NCBI GenBank assembly: GCA_963817785.1
Contig: CAWFPL010000003.1
Coordinates: 372,001 to 436,000, forward strand
Length of the DNA stretch: 64,000 bases
Reading direction: 5' to 3'
Source of the DNA: JAKALD01 sp963817785
GTDB taxonomy: Bacteria; Pseudomonadota; Gammaproteobacteria; Burkholderiales; SG8-39
Both the position numbers and the translations under genes were made by a program. Under the pieces are notes generated by a model that saw only the letters and a list, made by a program, of their open reading frames with translations, was not told the DNA's origin and searched no databases. Shown here in pieces: positions 49,344 through 58,190 of the stretch. Position 1 is the stretch's first letter. Each line of letters begins with the position of its first letter.

Positions 49344-51002
49344 CTACCTTCCATGCACGAAATCGTGCACGGCGCTTTGGCGGCTGACCTTGCCTTCGCG
49401 CACGTCGCGAGCGAGCGCCTCGCGGTCCCGCTCCCGCGGGTCGCCGTAGCCGCCTCCGCCGGCAGCGTCCATGACGATGCGATCGCCGGGGCGCAGGCGG
49501 GTGAGACCGTATGGATTGCCCGCTTGCCCGTTGACCAGGAATTGCGCTCGGGAACCGGGCCGACCACCGAACAATCCTTCCGGCGGTAGGCGAAACCGGC
49601 CGGACTGGATGGCAAGACTGACCGTCCCCTGGGGCGCGTATGAGTCGTCGGGTACCCAAAACACTTCGCGGCGCCCGAGAGCGCCCCGCTGCTTGCCTTG
49701 GCCGCCGGTATCGGTGAGCAGCTCGCGCCGCTCGACGACCAGCGGCGTGTCGCTCTCCAGGATCTCCACCGGTGTGTTGGCTCCGTTGGCCGGGAAAATG
49801 AAGCATCCCTCGCCGTCGCGTGAGGCGCTGGCGCCGACCCCGCCGCCCCGGATCAGAACCGCGTGAAAGGGCTCTCCCGTGGCGCGGCGGCCGTAGAACA
49901 CCTGCATCGTCGCGGGAGTACCGCCGCTGGCGGCAATCACGCGTCCAGGCAATGCTTGCGCCAGCGCCCGGTAGATGATCTCGGTCATGAAGTGTCCGAT
50001 CTGCATGCGCGCGGCGACGGCAGCCGGGAAGCGGCAGTTGACGACGCTCCCCTCGGGGGCGAGCAGCCGGATAGGTGCGGCGGCGCCATCGTTATTCGGG
50101 ATGTCCGGATCGAAGATGCTCTTCACCGCCATATGCACGTAGGCATAGGTGAAGTTGTAAACCACGTTGCCGCCCCAATCGACCTGCGGCGAGGAGCCGC
50201 TCAGATCCACCGTGATGTCGCTGCCGTGCACGCGTACCGCGCAGCGGATGACGACGTCGGCCTCGCCCTCGACCTGCTCGATGACGCCCTCGGCGCGGTA
50301 GACGCCGGGCGGCACCTTGGCAATCGCCGCCCGGAGGCTGTGCTCGCTGCGCTCGATGATCTCGTCGGCGAGCTCATCGAGCCCCTCGAGGCGATATTCG
50401 CGCAGCATGCGCTGGATCCGCTGCGCGCACACGTGGTTCGCGGCGACCTGCGAGCGAATATCCCCGTTCACTTGTTCCGGTGTACGCACGTTGGCGCGGA
50501 TCATGTCGAGCACGCCTTGGTTGAGCCGCCCGCCGTCGTAGAGCTTCACCAGCGGGATGAAAAGCCCTTCTTCGAACACGTCGCGGTTGTCCGACGCCAC
50601 GCGTCCGCCGATGTCGGCGTGGTGCAGGATGCAGGCGGTGAAACCGGTCAAGCGGTCGTCGTAAAAGATCGGGCTGAGCACGCAAACGTCGTTCAGGTGC
50701 CCGGCGAGGGCCCATGGATCGTTGGTGATGAACACGTCGCCCGGACGGAACGACTCCGCGGGCAGGTTCTGCACCAGCTTCTTGATACCGAGCGCCATCG
50801 CGCCGGACTGCCCCGGCGTGGCGAGCGTGCCCTGCGCCAGCTCGCGCCCGCGGCGATCGGTGAACATGCAGGTGTAGTCGTGCGCGTCGCGCAGCAGGCT
50901 GGAAAACGCGGTGCGCGCCACGGCCGCATCCGCCTCGTCCACGATCGAAATCAGCCGGCGCCACAGGATCTCGAGGGTCACCGGATCAAAGCGGCTGGAC
51001 AT
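49344..51002 (-). CDS. hyuB: Hydantoinase B/oxoprolinase family protein (HyuB)
   Basis: The 552-residue protein is the HyuB half of an ATP-dependent hydantoinase/oxoprolinase/ketone-carboxylase-type enzyme. Family landmarks are FDPVTLEILWRRLISIVDEA, TPGQSGAMALGIKKL, PGDVFITNDPWALAGHLNDV and HHADIGGR in the first 165 residues. It overlaps the end of hyuA by 17 bp. Members split hydantoins or 5-oxoproline, or carboxylate acetone or acetophenone. The substrate cannot be read from sequence. Confidence 0.92.
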   Translation of the reverse strand: MSSRFDPVTLEILWRRLISIVDEADAAVARTAFSSLLRDAHDYTCMFTDRRGRELAQGTLATPGQSGAMALGIKKLVQNLPAESFRPGDVFITNDPWALAGHLNDVCVLSPIFYDDRLTGFTACILHHADIGGRVASDNRDVFEEGLFIPLVKLYDGGRLNQGVLDMIRANVRTPEQVNGDIRSQVAANHVCAQRIQRMLREYRLEGLDELADEIIERSEHSLRAAIAKVPPGVYRAEGVIEQVEGEADVVIRCAVRVHGSDITVDLSGSSPQVDWGGNVVYNFTYAYVHMAVKSIFDPDIPNNDGAAAPIRLLAPEGSVVNCRFPAAVAARMQIGHFMTEIIYRALAQALPGRVIAASGGTPATMQVFYGRRATGEPFHAVLIRGGGVGASASRDGEGCFIFPANGANTPVEILESDTPLVVERRELLTDTGGQGKQRGALGRREVFWVPDDSYAPQGTVSLAIQSGRFRLPPEGLFGGRPGSRAQFLVNGQAGNPYGLTRLRPGDRIVMDAAGGGGYGDPRERDREALARDVREGKVSRQSAVHDFVHGR

Positions 51003-53088
51003 GGCCTTTCTCCTGCGGCAGGTCCATCCAGAGGAAACCGTAGTCGTCCACCGTAACGCGGGCGTCCTCGCCTACGATGACCGTCGACTCGCGTTCCTCG
51101 ATGATCGCGGGGCCGGAGAGGCTCGCGCCCGAAAACAGCCGATAGCGGTCGTACACGCGGAACGGGATGAAGTCTCCAGACTGCGCGGAGAACGCGCGCC
51201 GTTCGCCCTTGAGCGCGTCCTCCACGCGGCGGCCCGCTTGGCGCGGCAGCTTGGGCAGCGCCAGCAGGCGCACCGGCAGACTCGCGCGCACCCGGAAGTT
51301 CACGAACTCGACCGGCGACTCCGGGTAGGTTCGTCCGTACAGGCGGCGATATTCGTCGTCGAAGCGTCGCCGTAGCGCCGCGGGGTCCAGACTCGCGAAG
51401 TCGTGCTCGGGCAGCGCCAGAGTCGTTTCCGAGCCTTGGCCGATGAAGCGCGTATCGACGGAGCGCGAAAATTCGATCGTGCCGGTGGCGCCGGTACGGC
51501 GCAGCGTGCGCTCGCACTCGGCCTCGAGCTCTCGGAACAGCGCTTCGATCTGCGCGAAATCCGCCGCAAGCAGGGGCGCCTTGTGGCTGCGCACCAGGTC
51601 GAAGGCGCGCGGCGCGGTGAAAAACCCCAACGCCGAACCGACCCCCGCGTTCGGCGGCACGATCACACGCGGTGCGCCGAGCTTGCGCGCCAGGCCGTAG
51701 GCATGCACCGGTCCGGCGCCGCCGAAAGCGGCCACGGTGAGGACTTGGGGGTTGCCGCCGCGCTCGGCGATATGCGTTTTGGCAGCGGCCGCCATGGTCT
51801 CGTTGATGAGGTCGTGGATGCCCCACACGGCCTGCAAGAAAGACACCCCAAGAGGGGTTGCCACGCGCTCTTCGATGCCGCGACGGGCGGCCGCGGCGTC
51901 CAGCTTCATCGCCCCGCCGAGAAAATAGTCCGCATCGAGGTAGCCGAGCAGCAAGTCCGCGTCGGTCACCGTCGGCTCGACGCCGCCGCGCCCATAACAA
52001 ATTGGCCCGGGGTCGGCGGCTGCGCTATCCGGCCCGACCTGAAGCGTGCCCAGGCGGCTGCGGCGCGCGATGCTGCCGCCGCCCGCCCCGATCTCCATGA
52101 GGTCTACGACCGGCACCTGGATGGTAAGGCCGCTGCCCTTCTGGAAGCGTTGCACGCGCCCGACCTCGAAGGTCGGCACCACGCCGGCCACTCCACCCTG
52201 GATCAGGCAGGACTTGGCGGTCGTGCCACCCATGTCGAAGCAGAACATTTCCGGCAGGCCGAACAGCCGGCTGAAGTACTGCCCGGCGATCACCGCCGCG
52301 GTCGGCCCCGATTCGATGATGCGTACCGGATACTCGGCCGCGGTCTCCGCCGAGGTCACTCCGCCGCTCGAGAGCATGATGAACAGCCGGCCGCGGAATC
52401 CGAGCGCTCCGAGCCGTTCCCTGAGCCGGCGCAAGTAGCCCTCGGTGAGCGGCTTCACGTAGGCATTCGTGACGGTGGTGCTGGTGCGCTCGTATTCGCG
52501 GATCTGGGGCAGCACTTCGTAGGAGACCGAAACCGAGGCTGCAGGAAATTCCTCGGCGATGAGCCGCTTCAGCGTCAGCTCGTGCGCCGGATTCTCGAAG
52601 GAATTGAGCAGGCACACGGCAATCGATTCGACCTCCAGAGCTGACAGCTCGCGCACGACGCTGCGCGCCTGGGTTTCGTCGAGCGGCTTGAAAACGCTGC
52701 CGTCGGCACGCAGCCGCTCGTTCACCTCGAGCCGGCGTTCGCGCGGCACGAGCGGCTCGGGAAACTGCGCGAACACGTCGTAAGCCGCATATCGAATTTC
52801 GCGTCCCAACTCCAGCACGTCGCGAAAGCCCTGCGTCGTAATCAGCCCGGTGCGGGCGCCCTTTCGCTCGAGGATGGCGTTGATGACGAGCGTCGTGCCG
52901 TGAACCACCTCCTCCAGGTCGGCCACGCAGCCGGGCCGCCGCTCGGCCAGGGCGGCGATGCCCGTCGCGATCGCGTCCGAGGGGTCACGCGACGTGGTGA
53001 GGCACTTGTAGGTCTCGATCTGACCGGACGCGTCATCGAGCAGAACGAAATCGGTGAAGGTGCCGCCTACGTCGATGCCGATGCGCAT
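50986..53088 (-). CDS. hyuA: Hydantoinase/oxoprolinase A subunit (HyuA)
   Basis: The 700-residue ATPase subunit begins with the actin-like fold RIGIDVGGTFTDFVLLDD, and has a second phosphate loop CFDMGGTTAKSC and a GGAGPVHAYGLARKL block near the middle. It activates the carbonyl oxygen with ATP for HyuB. The gene is divergent from a GntR regulator 118 bp away, which probably controls it. The pair lies just outside the island's right att site. Confidence 0.93.
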   Translation of the reverse strand: MRIGIDVGGTFTDFVLLDDASGQIETYKCLTTSRDPSDAIATGIAALAERRPGCVADLEEVVHGTTLVINAILERKGARTGLITTQGFRDVLELGREIRYAAYDVFAQFPEPLVPRERRLEVNERLRADGSVFKPLDETQARSVVRELSALEVESIAVCLLNSFENPAHELTLKRLIAEEFPAASVSVSYEVLPQIREYERTSTTVTNAYVKPLTEGYLRRLRERLGALGFRGRLFIMLSSGGVTSAETAAEYPVRIIESGPTAAVIAGQYFSRLFGLPEMFCFDMGGTTAKSCLIQGGVAGVVPTFEVGRVQRFQKGSGLTIQVPVVDLMEIGAGGGSIARRSRLGTLQVGPDSAAADPGPICYGRGGVEPTVTDADLLLGYLDADYFLGGAMKLDAAAARRGIEERVATPLGVSFLQAVWGIHDLINETMAAAAKTHIAERGGNPQVLTVAAFGGAGPVHAYGLARKLGAPRVIVPPNAGVGSALGFFTAPRAFDLVRSHKAPLLAADFAQIEALFRELEAECERTLRRTGATGTIEFSRSVDTRFIGQGSETTLALPEHDFASLDPAALRRRFDDEYRRLYGRTYPESPVEFVNFRVRASLPVRLLALPKLPRQAGRRVEDALKGERRAFSAQSGDFIPFRVYDRYRLFSGASLSGPAIIEERESTVIVGEDARVTVDDYGFLWMDLPQEKGHVQPL

Positions 53089-53155
53089 GGTGAGGGTGGA
53101 ATGGCTTCTATCCGAGCGCGTAAGTGGGCAGCCCTTGACGCGAGCATTGTTTTAA

Positions 53156-53173
53156 GTATACCGTATACCGTAC
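53156..53173. promoter_or_regulatory. Candidate operator of the GntR/FCD regulator
   Basis: GTATAC (53156-53161), GTATAC (53163-53168) and GTAC (53170-53173) form a tandem of self-complementary units between hyuA and the regulator gene. GTATAC-type palindromes are common sites for FCD-class GntR proteins. It is 34 bp before the regulator start. Confidence 0.55.
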
Positions 53174-53206
53174 ACGAGCAACAGTCTGCCTCAACAGAAG
53201 GTTCCT

Positions 53207-53905
53207 ATGGCCCCGAATCTCGAGGTGCTTGAGCGTGCCAAGCCTCTCGCAGACCGCGTCTATGCGACCCTGCGCCAATACCTCCGCGGGGGGCGCATCA
53301 CGACCGGCCAGCCGCTGCAGGAGGCGGCACTCGCCGCGCAACTCGGCGTGTCACGCACTCCCGTGCGCGAAGCGCTGGCGCGGCTCGCAAGCGAAGGGCT
53401 GGTCGTGGCCGAGGGGCGCAGCTTCACGGTGCCGATGCTCTCCGACCGGGATATCGAGGACATCTACGCGCTGCGCTTCCTGCTCGAGCCGGAGGCGTTG
53501 CGGCTCATTGCCGACCGTACTCGCGGCCACCAGGAGGCTCTGGCGCCGCTTCGTGGAGCGCTTCAGGACATGGCATCGGCGCACGCGAACGGCGATGGCG
53601 CTGTCTTCATGGAGGCTAACTATCGCTATCGGGACGCCTGGACGGCACTGGTTCCAAACCGGCGGCTGGTGCGCGCCATCGAGCTGTACGCGGACCACGT
53701 CCGGTATTTGCGCGCGTTTACCCTCGACGAGGCGGCGGTACGGGCGGTGGTGCTGGAGGGCCTGGAGCGGCTGACCGCTGCGCTCGCCGCCGGAGAGGGC
53801 GAAGAAGCCGCGAAAGCGATGCGGGCGCACCTGGAACGGGCCAAGCGGATTCTGCTCGAGATGACCGGGCGCAAGCGCGAGCCGGCGAGCGCGGCGGCGG
53901 GCTGA
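53207..53905 (+). CDS. GntR-family regulator (FCD class)
   Basis: The 232-residue protein has an N-terminal winged helix (about residues 15-75, LAAQLGVSRTPVREALARL) and an all-helical FCD ligand domain (about 85-215) with the metal-binding pattern EANYRYRDAW and HVRYLRAFTLDEA. The canonical second His of the FCD set appears as H in MRAHLERAK. It probably represses hyuAB and the downstream catabolic genes and responds to a carboxylic acid. The ATG has AGGTTCC upstream. Confidence 0.9.
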   Translation: MAPNLEVLERAKPLADRVYATLRQYLRGGRITTGQPLQEAALAAQLGVSRTPVREALARLASEGLVVAEGRSFTVPMLSDRDIEDIYALRFLLEPEALRLIADRTRGHQEALAPLRGALQDMASAHANGDGAVFMEANYRYRDAWTALVPNRRLVRAIELYADHVRYLRAFTLDEAAVRAVVLEGLERLTAALAAGEGEEAAKAMRAHLERAKRILLEMTGRKREPASAAAG

Positions 53906-53919
53906 GCCTCGGACGTCCC

Positions 53920-55125
53920 ATGGCCTTCCTCGCGGAAATTCCCTACGGCGCTTACTGGAGCACGCCCTTCGCGCGCTGGCAGGGCGCATTTGCCAACCTG
54001 AACTCGATCGAGTTCGCTGCGCACGTGACCAAGCGCGAGCTTGCCAAGCGCGGGATTCCGGCCGACGCGTTCGACCACGGCGTGCTTGGTCTGAGCGTTC
54101 CCCAGAAGCATTCGTTCTACGGTCTGCCCTGGCTCGCCGGCCTGGCCGGGGTCGGCCACATCGGCGGGCCGACGCTCATGCAGGCCTGCGCGACCGGGGC
54201 CCGCGTCCTGCTCGCGGGGGTGCAGGAAATCGCGAGCGGCCTGTCGCAGGTCACGCTGACGGTTACCTGCGATCGCACCTCGAACGGTCCGCATCTGTAT
54301 TACCCGAATCCGCGCGGCCCCGGCGGCACCGGCGTGCACGAAGACTGGGTGATGGACAACTTCGCCTGCGATCCGCTGGGCCGGCACGCGATGCTGCGCA
54401 CCGCCGAGAACGTGGCCGCGAAGCACCGCATTGGCACCGCCGAGCAGCACGAGGTGGTGCTCCGGCGCGAGGCGCAGTACCGCGACGCGCTGGCGCAGGA
54501 GCGCGGGTTTCACCAGCGCTTCATGACGCTGCCCTTCGAGGTGCCCGATCCCGCCTACCGCAAAACCGCGCAGACGATCGAGGGCGACGAGGGGATCAAT
54601 TTCTCCACGGCCGAGGGCCTCGGCCGGCTCAAGCCTGTGCTCGAAGGCGGCACGGTGACCTACGGCGGGCAGACCCATCCGGCGGACGGCAGCGCCGCGA
54701 TCGTGGTGGCGCACCCCGAGCGCGCCAAGGAGCTGAGCCGCGATCCGCGCATCCGCGTGCGGCTGCACGGTTTCGGGCAGGCACGCGCCGCCCTCGCGTA
54801 CATGCCGGAGGCGACGATTCCGGCCGCGCAGCGCGCGCTGCAGCAGTCCGGCATGACGATCCAGCGCATGGATGCGCTCAAAACGCACAACCCCTTCGCC
54901 CTGAACGACATCCTGTTCGCACGCGCTACGGGGGTGGACCTCGGCAGGCTGAACAACTACGGCTGCTCACTGGTCTGGGGGCATCCGCAAGCACCCATGG
55001 GTACGCGCGCCATCATCGAGCTGATCGAGGAGCTCGCGCTGCGCGGCGGCGGCTACGGCCTGTTTGCCGGCTGCGCCGCCGGGGACACCGCGATGGCGGT
55101 GGTCCTGGAAGTCGGGGACGCGTAG
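53920..55125 (+). CDS. Thiolase family protein (acetyl-CoA acetyltransferase-like)
   Basis: The 401-residue protein has thiolase catalytic elements: nucleophilic Cys in QACATGARVLLAG (about residue 90), KTHNPFALNDI in place of the usual NEAFA, WGHPQAPMGTR (GHP His) and a C-terminal Cys in AGCAAGDTAMAV. It could split a 3-oxoacyl-CoA. The divergent motif context places it among less-studied thiolase-like proteins rather than classical acetoacetyl-CoA thiolases. It lies 14 bp after the regulator and 14 bp before the acyl-CoA synthetase. Confidence 0.85.
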   Translation: MAFLAEIPYGAYWSTPFARWQGAFANLNSIEFAAHVTKRELAKRGIPADAFDHGVLGLSVPQKHSFYGLPWLAGLAGVGHIGGPTLMQACATGARVLLAGVQEIASGLSQVTLTVTCDRTSNGPHLYYPNPRGPGGTGVHEDWVMDNFACDPLGRHAMLRTAENVAAKHRIGTAEQHEVVLRREAQYRDALAQERGFHQRFMTLPFEVPDPAYRKTAQTIEGDEGINFSTAEGLGRLKPVLEGGTVTYGGQTHPADGSAAIVVAHPERAKELSRDPRIRVRLHGFGQARAALAYMPEATIPAAQRALQQSGMTIQRMDALKTHNPFALNDILFARATGVDLGRLNNYGCSLVWGHPQAPMGTRAIIELIEELALRGGGYGLFAGCAAGDTAMAVVLEVGDA

Positions 55126-55139
55126 CAGGAGCCGGGCGC

Positions 55140-56651
55140 GTGGATCTCTCGCACTGGATCGAGCGGCACGCGCGTTTTGCACCTCGGGCGGTGGCGCTGC
55201 GCTTCGGCAGCAGCGAGATCAGCTACGCGCAATTCGCGCGCCGGATCGAGCGCACCGCGGCCGTGCTTGCCGCGCTGCACGTGAAACCGGGTGACGCCGT
55301 GGCGTTTCTCGGCCTGAACAACCCGCTGACGCTGGAGCTCCTTTTCGCCTGCGCGCGGCTCGGCGCCATGCTGATGCCGCTCAACTGGCGCCTCGCCGCG
55401 CCGGAGCATGCCCGCATGCTCTCGGACTGCCCGCCGCGCGTGCTGGTGGTCGAGCCCCCCTTCGTCGAGCACGTGCGCGCCATCGAACTGCGGCCAGCCC
55501 TGAGCACTCTCGTCTCACTCGGCGACCCGCCCAGCGGCTGGCTCGGCTGGGAGCGGCTCGAGCCTCACGCGATCCCGCCTTCGGGGGGCGGCGAGCAGGC
55601 CCCCTTGCTGCTTTGCTACACCTCCGGCTCTACCGGGGCTCCGAAGGGGGTAGTGCTCACGCAGGCAGCGCTGCTGTGGAACGCGTTCAACAGCACGCAC
55701 ATGCACGACCTGACGAGCGCCGACCGGGTGCTGACGACTCTGCCCTTGTTTCACGTCGGCGGCCTCAACATCCAGACCCTGCCGGCGCTGCATGCCGGTG
55801 CGAGCGTCACGCTGCACCCCAAGTTCGATCCCGAAGCTGCGTTCGACGCCATCCAGCGCGAGCGCACCACGCTCGCGGTGCTGGTTCCCGCGCAGCTCAT
55901 GGCAATGATGGAAAGCGCACGCTGGAAGAGCGCCGATCTGTCCAGCCTGCGCATGATATCCACCGGCTCGACCATCGTATCCGAGGCGTTCGTGCGCAAG
56001 GTGTGCGAGCGCGGCGTTCCGCTGGTCCAGGTCTACGGCTCGACCGAAACCTGCCCGATCGCAACCTATGTGCGCGCGCAGGACGCGGAACGCAAGGCGG
56101 GCTCGGCGGGGATCCCCGCCCTGCACTGCGAGGTGAGGGTGGTGGACCGCAACGGCAGCGAGCTGCCGCCGGGCGCGGACGGCGAGATCGAGGTGCGCGG
56201 GCCGAACGTCATGCAGGGCTACTGGAACGCGCCGGCGACGACCGCCGAGGTGTTGCGCCAGGGCTGGTACCGGAGCGGCGACGTCGGTCGCTTCGACAGC
56301 GAGGGCCATCTCTACGTCGTCGCGCGCAAGAAGGACATGATTATCTCCGGCGGCGAGAACGTCTATCCGGCAGAGCTGGAGAACATCCTGCACGAGTGCG
56401 CGGCGATCCAGGAGGCCTGCGTCGTGGGGCGCCCGGACGAGCGCTGGGGCGAGGTAGCGGTCGCCGCGGTCGCGCTCAAGCCGGGTGCGCGGCTCGGACG
56501 CGAGGACGTGCTGGCGCTGTTTCGCGGACGGATCGCACGCTACAAGCATCCGCGCGAGGTGCACTTCATGCAGGAGCTGCCGCGCACCGCGCTCGGCAAG
56601 CTGAAAAAGGACGACATCCGGGCCGCGGTGAGCGCGGCGCTGGTGGCCTGA
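55140..56651 (+). CDS. AMP-dependent acyl-CoA synthetase
   Basis: The 503-residue ANL-superfamily ligase shows LLCYTSGSTGAPKGVVLT (P-loop), VYGSTETCPI, YRSGDVGRFDSEGHL, KKDMIISGGENVYPAELE and the C-terminal catalytic Lys region PRTALGKLKKDDI. It activates a carboxylic acid to its CoA thioester and thus should begin the pathway encoded here. GTG at 55140 has AGGAG 8 nt upstream. The specificity pocket cannot be assigned by eye. Confidence 0.93.
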   Translation: MDLSHWIERHARFAPRAVALRFGSSEISYAQFARRIERTAAVLAALHVKPGDAVAFLGLNNPLTLELLFACARLGAMLMPLNWRLAAPEHARMLSDCPPRVLVVEPPFVEHVRAIELRPALSTLVSLGDPPSGWLGWERLEPHAIPPSGGGEQAPLLLCYTSGSTGAPKGVVLTQAALLWNAFNSTHMHDLTSADRVLTTLPLFHVGGLNIQTLPALHAGASVTLHPKFDPEAAFDAIQRERTTLAVLVPAQLMAMMESARWKSADLSSLRMISTGSTIVSEAFVRKVCERGVPLVQVYGSTETCPIATYVRAQDAERKAGSAGIPALHCEVRVVDRNGSELPPGADGEIEVRGPNVMQGYWNAPATTAEVLRQGWYRSGDVGRFDSEGHLYVVARKKDMIISGGENVYPAELENILHECAAIQEACVVGRPDERWGEVAVAAVALKPGARLGREDVLALFRGRIARYKHPREVHFMQELPRTALGKLKKDDIRAAVSAALVA

Positions 56652-56661
56652 GGCGGCGCGC

Positions 56662-57795
56662 ATGGATTTCGAGCTCTCGACCGATCAGCGCGCGATCCGC
56701 GACGCATTCGCGCGGTTTGTCGACGAGCGCATCGTGCCGCAGGCCGCAGCGCTGGACGAGGCGCATGCGTTCCCGCGCGCGCTGTTCGGCCAGCTCGCCG
56801 ACTTCGGCCTGTTCGCGATGCGCTACCCAGAGGACGTCGGCGGGAGCGGCGCGGGGCTGACCGAGTTCTGCCTCGCGCTCGAGGAGATCGCGCGCGGCTC
56901 GATGTCGCTTGCCGGATGCGCGGCGATGCAGTCCCTGATGGGCACCAAGTTCCTGCACATGCTCGGCAACACCGACGTGCTCGAGCGCCTGTTCAAGCCG
57001 GCGCTGCGCGGCGAGAAGATCGGTGCCATCTGCATGACCGAGCCGAACGCCGGCAGCGACCTGCAGGGCATCGCGACCCATGCCAAGAGGGTCGATGGCG
57101 GCTACCTGCTGAACGGACAGAAGACCTGGGTGACTTCGGCGCCGGTGGCCGACTTCTTCACCGTGTTCGCGAAAGCGGGAGAAGAAGGGAAGCTGACGAT
57201 CTTCCTGGTCGAGCGTTCGTTCGGCGGGCTCGCTATCGGGCGCGAGATCAAGAAGATGGGCGTCTGGGCGTTGCCAACCTCCGAGCTGTCGTTCAACGAC
57301 TGCTTCGTACCCGACGGCCACCGCCTGTCGAAGGAAGAGGGCGACGGCGAGGCGCATCTGCGCAAGACGCTGGCCGAGATCCGCATCATCACCGGCGCGA
57401 TGGCGAACGGCATAGCGCGCGCCGCGCTCGACGCGGCGTTGCATTACGCCGCGGAGCGCAGCCAGTTCGGCAAGCCGATCAACCGCTACCAGGCGATCCA
57501 GTCCAAGCTCGCCGACATGGCCACCGAGCTCGAGGCGGCCGCGCAGCTCGTGTACCGCGCCGCCTGGCTGCGCGACGCGGGCAAGCCGCACCACAAGGAG
57601 GCCGCCATGGCGAAGCTCTTCGCGAGCGAGGCGGCGGCGCGCACCTGCGACCAGGCGGCGCGCGTGTTCGCCTCATACGGCTACGCGATGGAGTACCCCG
57701 TGCAGCGTTTCCTGCGCGACGTGCGCTTCACGCTCATAGGCGGCGGCACGAGCGAGATCCTGAGGCTCATCATCGCCAAGGAGCTCTCCTCGTGA
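56662..57795 (+). CDS. Acyl-CoA dehydrogenase family protein with atypical catalytic position
   Basis: The 377-residue flavoprotein has the family signatures CMTEPNAGSD (residues 124-133), WVTSA, ERSQFGKPINRYQAIQ and a GGGTSEILR end. The usual catalytic Glu of the YEGTSE motif is Gly361 here, as in isovaleryl-CoA or long-chain dehydrogenases, where the base sits earlier in the chain; E239 (LAEIRIITG) is the nearest candidate. It would oxidise an acyl-CoA to the enoyl-CoA with electron-transfer flavoprotein. It overlaps the mutase small subunit by 4 bp. Confidence 0.9.
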   Translation: MDFELSTDQRAIRDAFARFVDERIVPQAAALDEAHAFPRALFGQLADFGLFAMRYPEDVGGSGAGLTEFCLALEEIARGSMSLAGCAAMQSLMGTKFLHMLGNTDVLERLFKPALRGEKIGAICMTEPNAGSDLQGIATHAKRVDGGYLLNGQKTWVTSAPVADFFTVFAKAGEEGKLTIFLVERSFGGLAIGREIKKMGVWALPTSELSFNDCFVPDGHRLSKEEGDGEAHLRKTLAEIRIITGAMANGIARAALDAALHYAAERSQFGKPINRYQAIQSKLADMATELEAAAQLVYRAAWLRDAGKPHHKEAAMAKLFASEAAARTCDQAARVFASYGYAMEYPVQRFLRDVRFTLIGGGTSEILRLIIAKELSS

Positions 57796-58190
57796 GCCGG
57801 GCCAAGCCGATCAAGGTGCTGCTCGCCAAGCCCGGGCTCGACGGCCATGACCAGGGGGCCAAGGTGGTGGCGCGGGCGCTGATGGACGCGGGTATGGAAG
57901 TCATCTACACGGGGCTGCGGCAGACACCCGAGGCGGTCGCGCGCATCGCCCAGCAGGAGGACGTGGACGTCGTCGCACTGTCCTCGATGGCCGGATCGCA
58001 CCTGCCGTTCTGCGGCAAGCTGAAGGGCCTGCTCGAGCAGGCGGGACTGAGCGACAAGCTCTGGGTGATCGGCGGCAATCTGCCCAAGCAGGACCATGAC
58101 CGGCTGCACGAGCTCGGATTCAAGGGGATCTTTCCCTCGAGCTCGAGGCTCGCCGATATCGTCGACTTCATCGAGGCGCACGTGCCATGA
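57792..58190 (+). CDS. B12-binding small subunit of an acyl-CoA mutase
   Basis: This 132-residue protein consists of one cobalamin-binding domain. DGHDQG (residues 17-22) is the DxHxxG motif whose His coordinates cobalt from below; VALSSMAGSHL and VIGGNLPKQD complete the site. It must assemble with the large subunit encoded next. GTG 57792 overlaps the upstream stop, and its own stop overlaps the next start (ATGA). Confidence 0.94.
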   Translation: MSRAKPIKVLLAKPGLDGHDQGAKVVARALMDAGMEVIYTGLRQTPEAVARIAQQEDVDVVALSSMAGSHLPFCGKLKGLLEQAGLSDKLWVIGGNLPKQDHDRLHELGFKGIFPSSSRLADIVDFIEAHVP

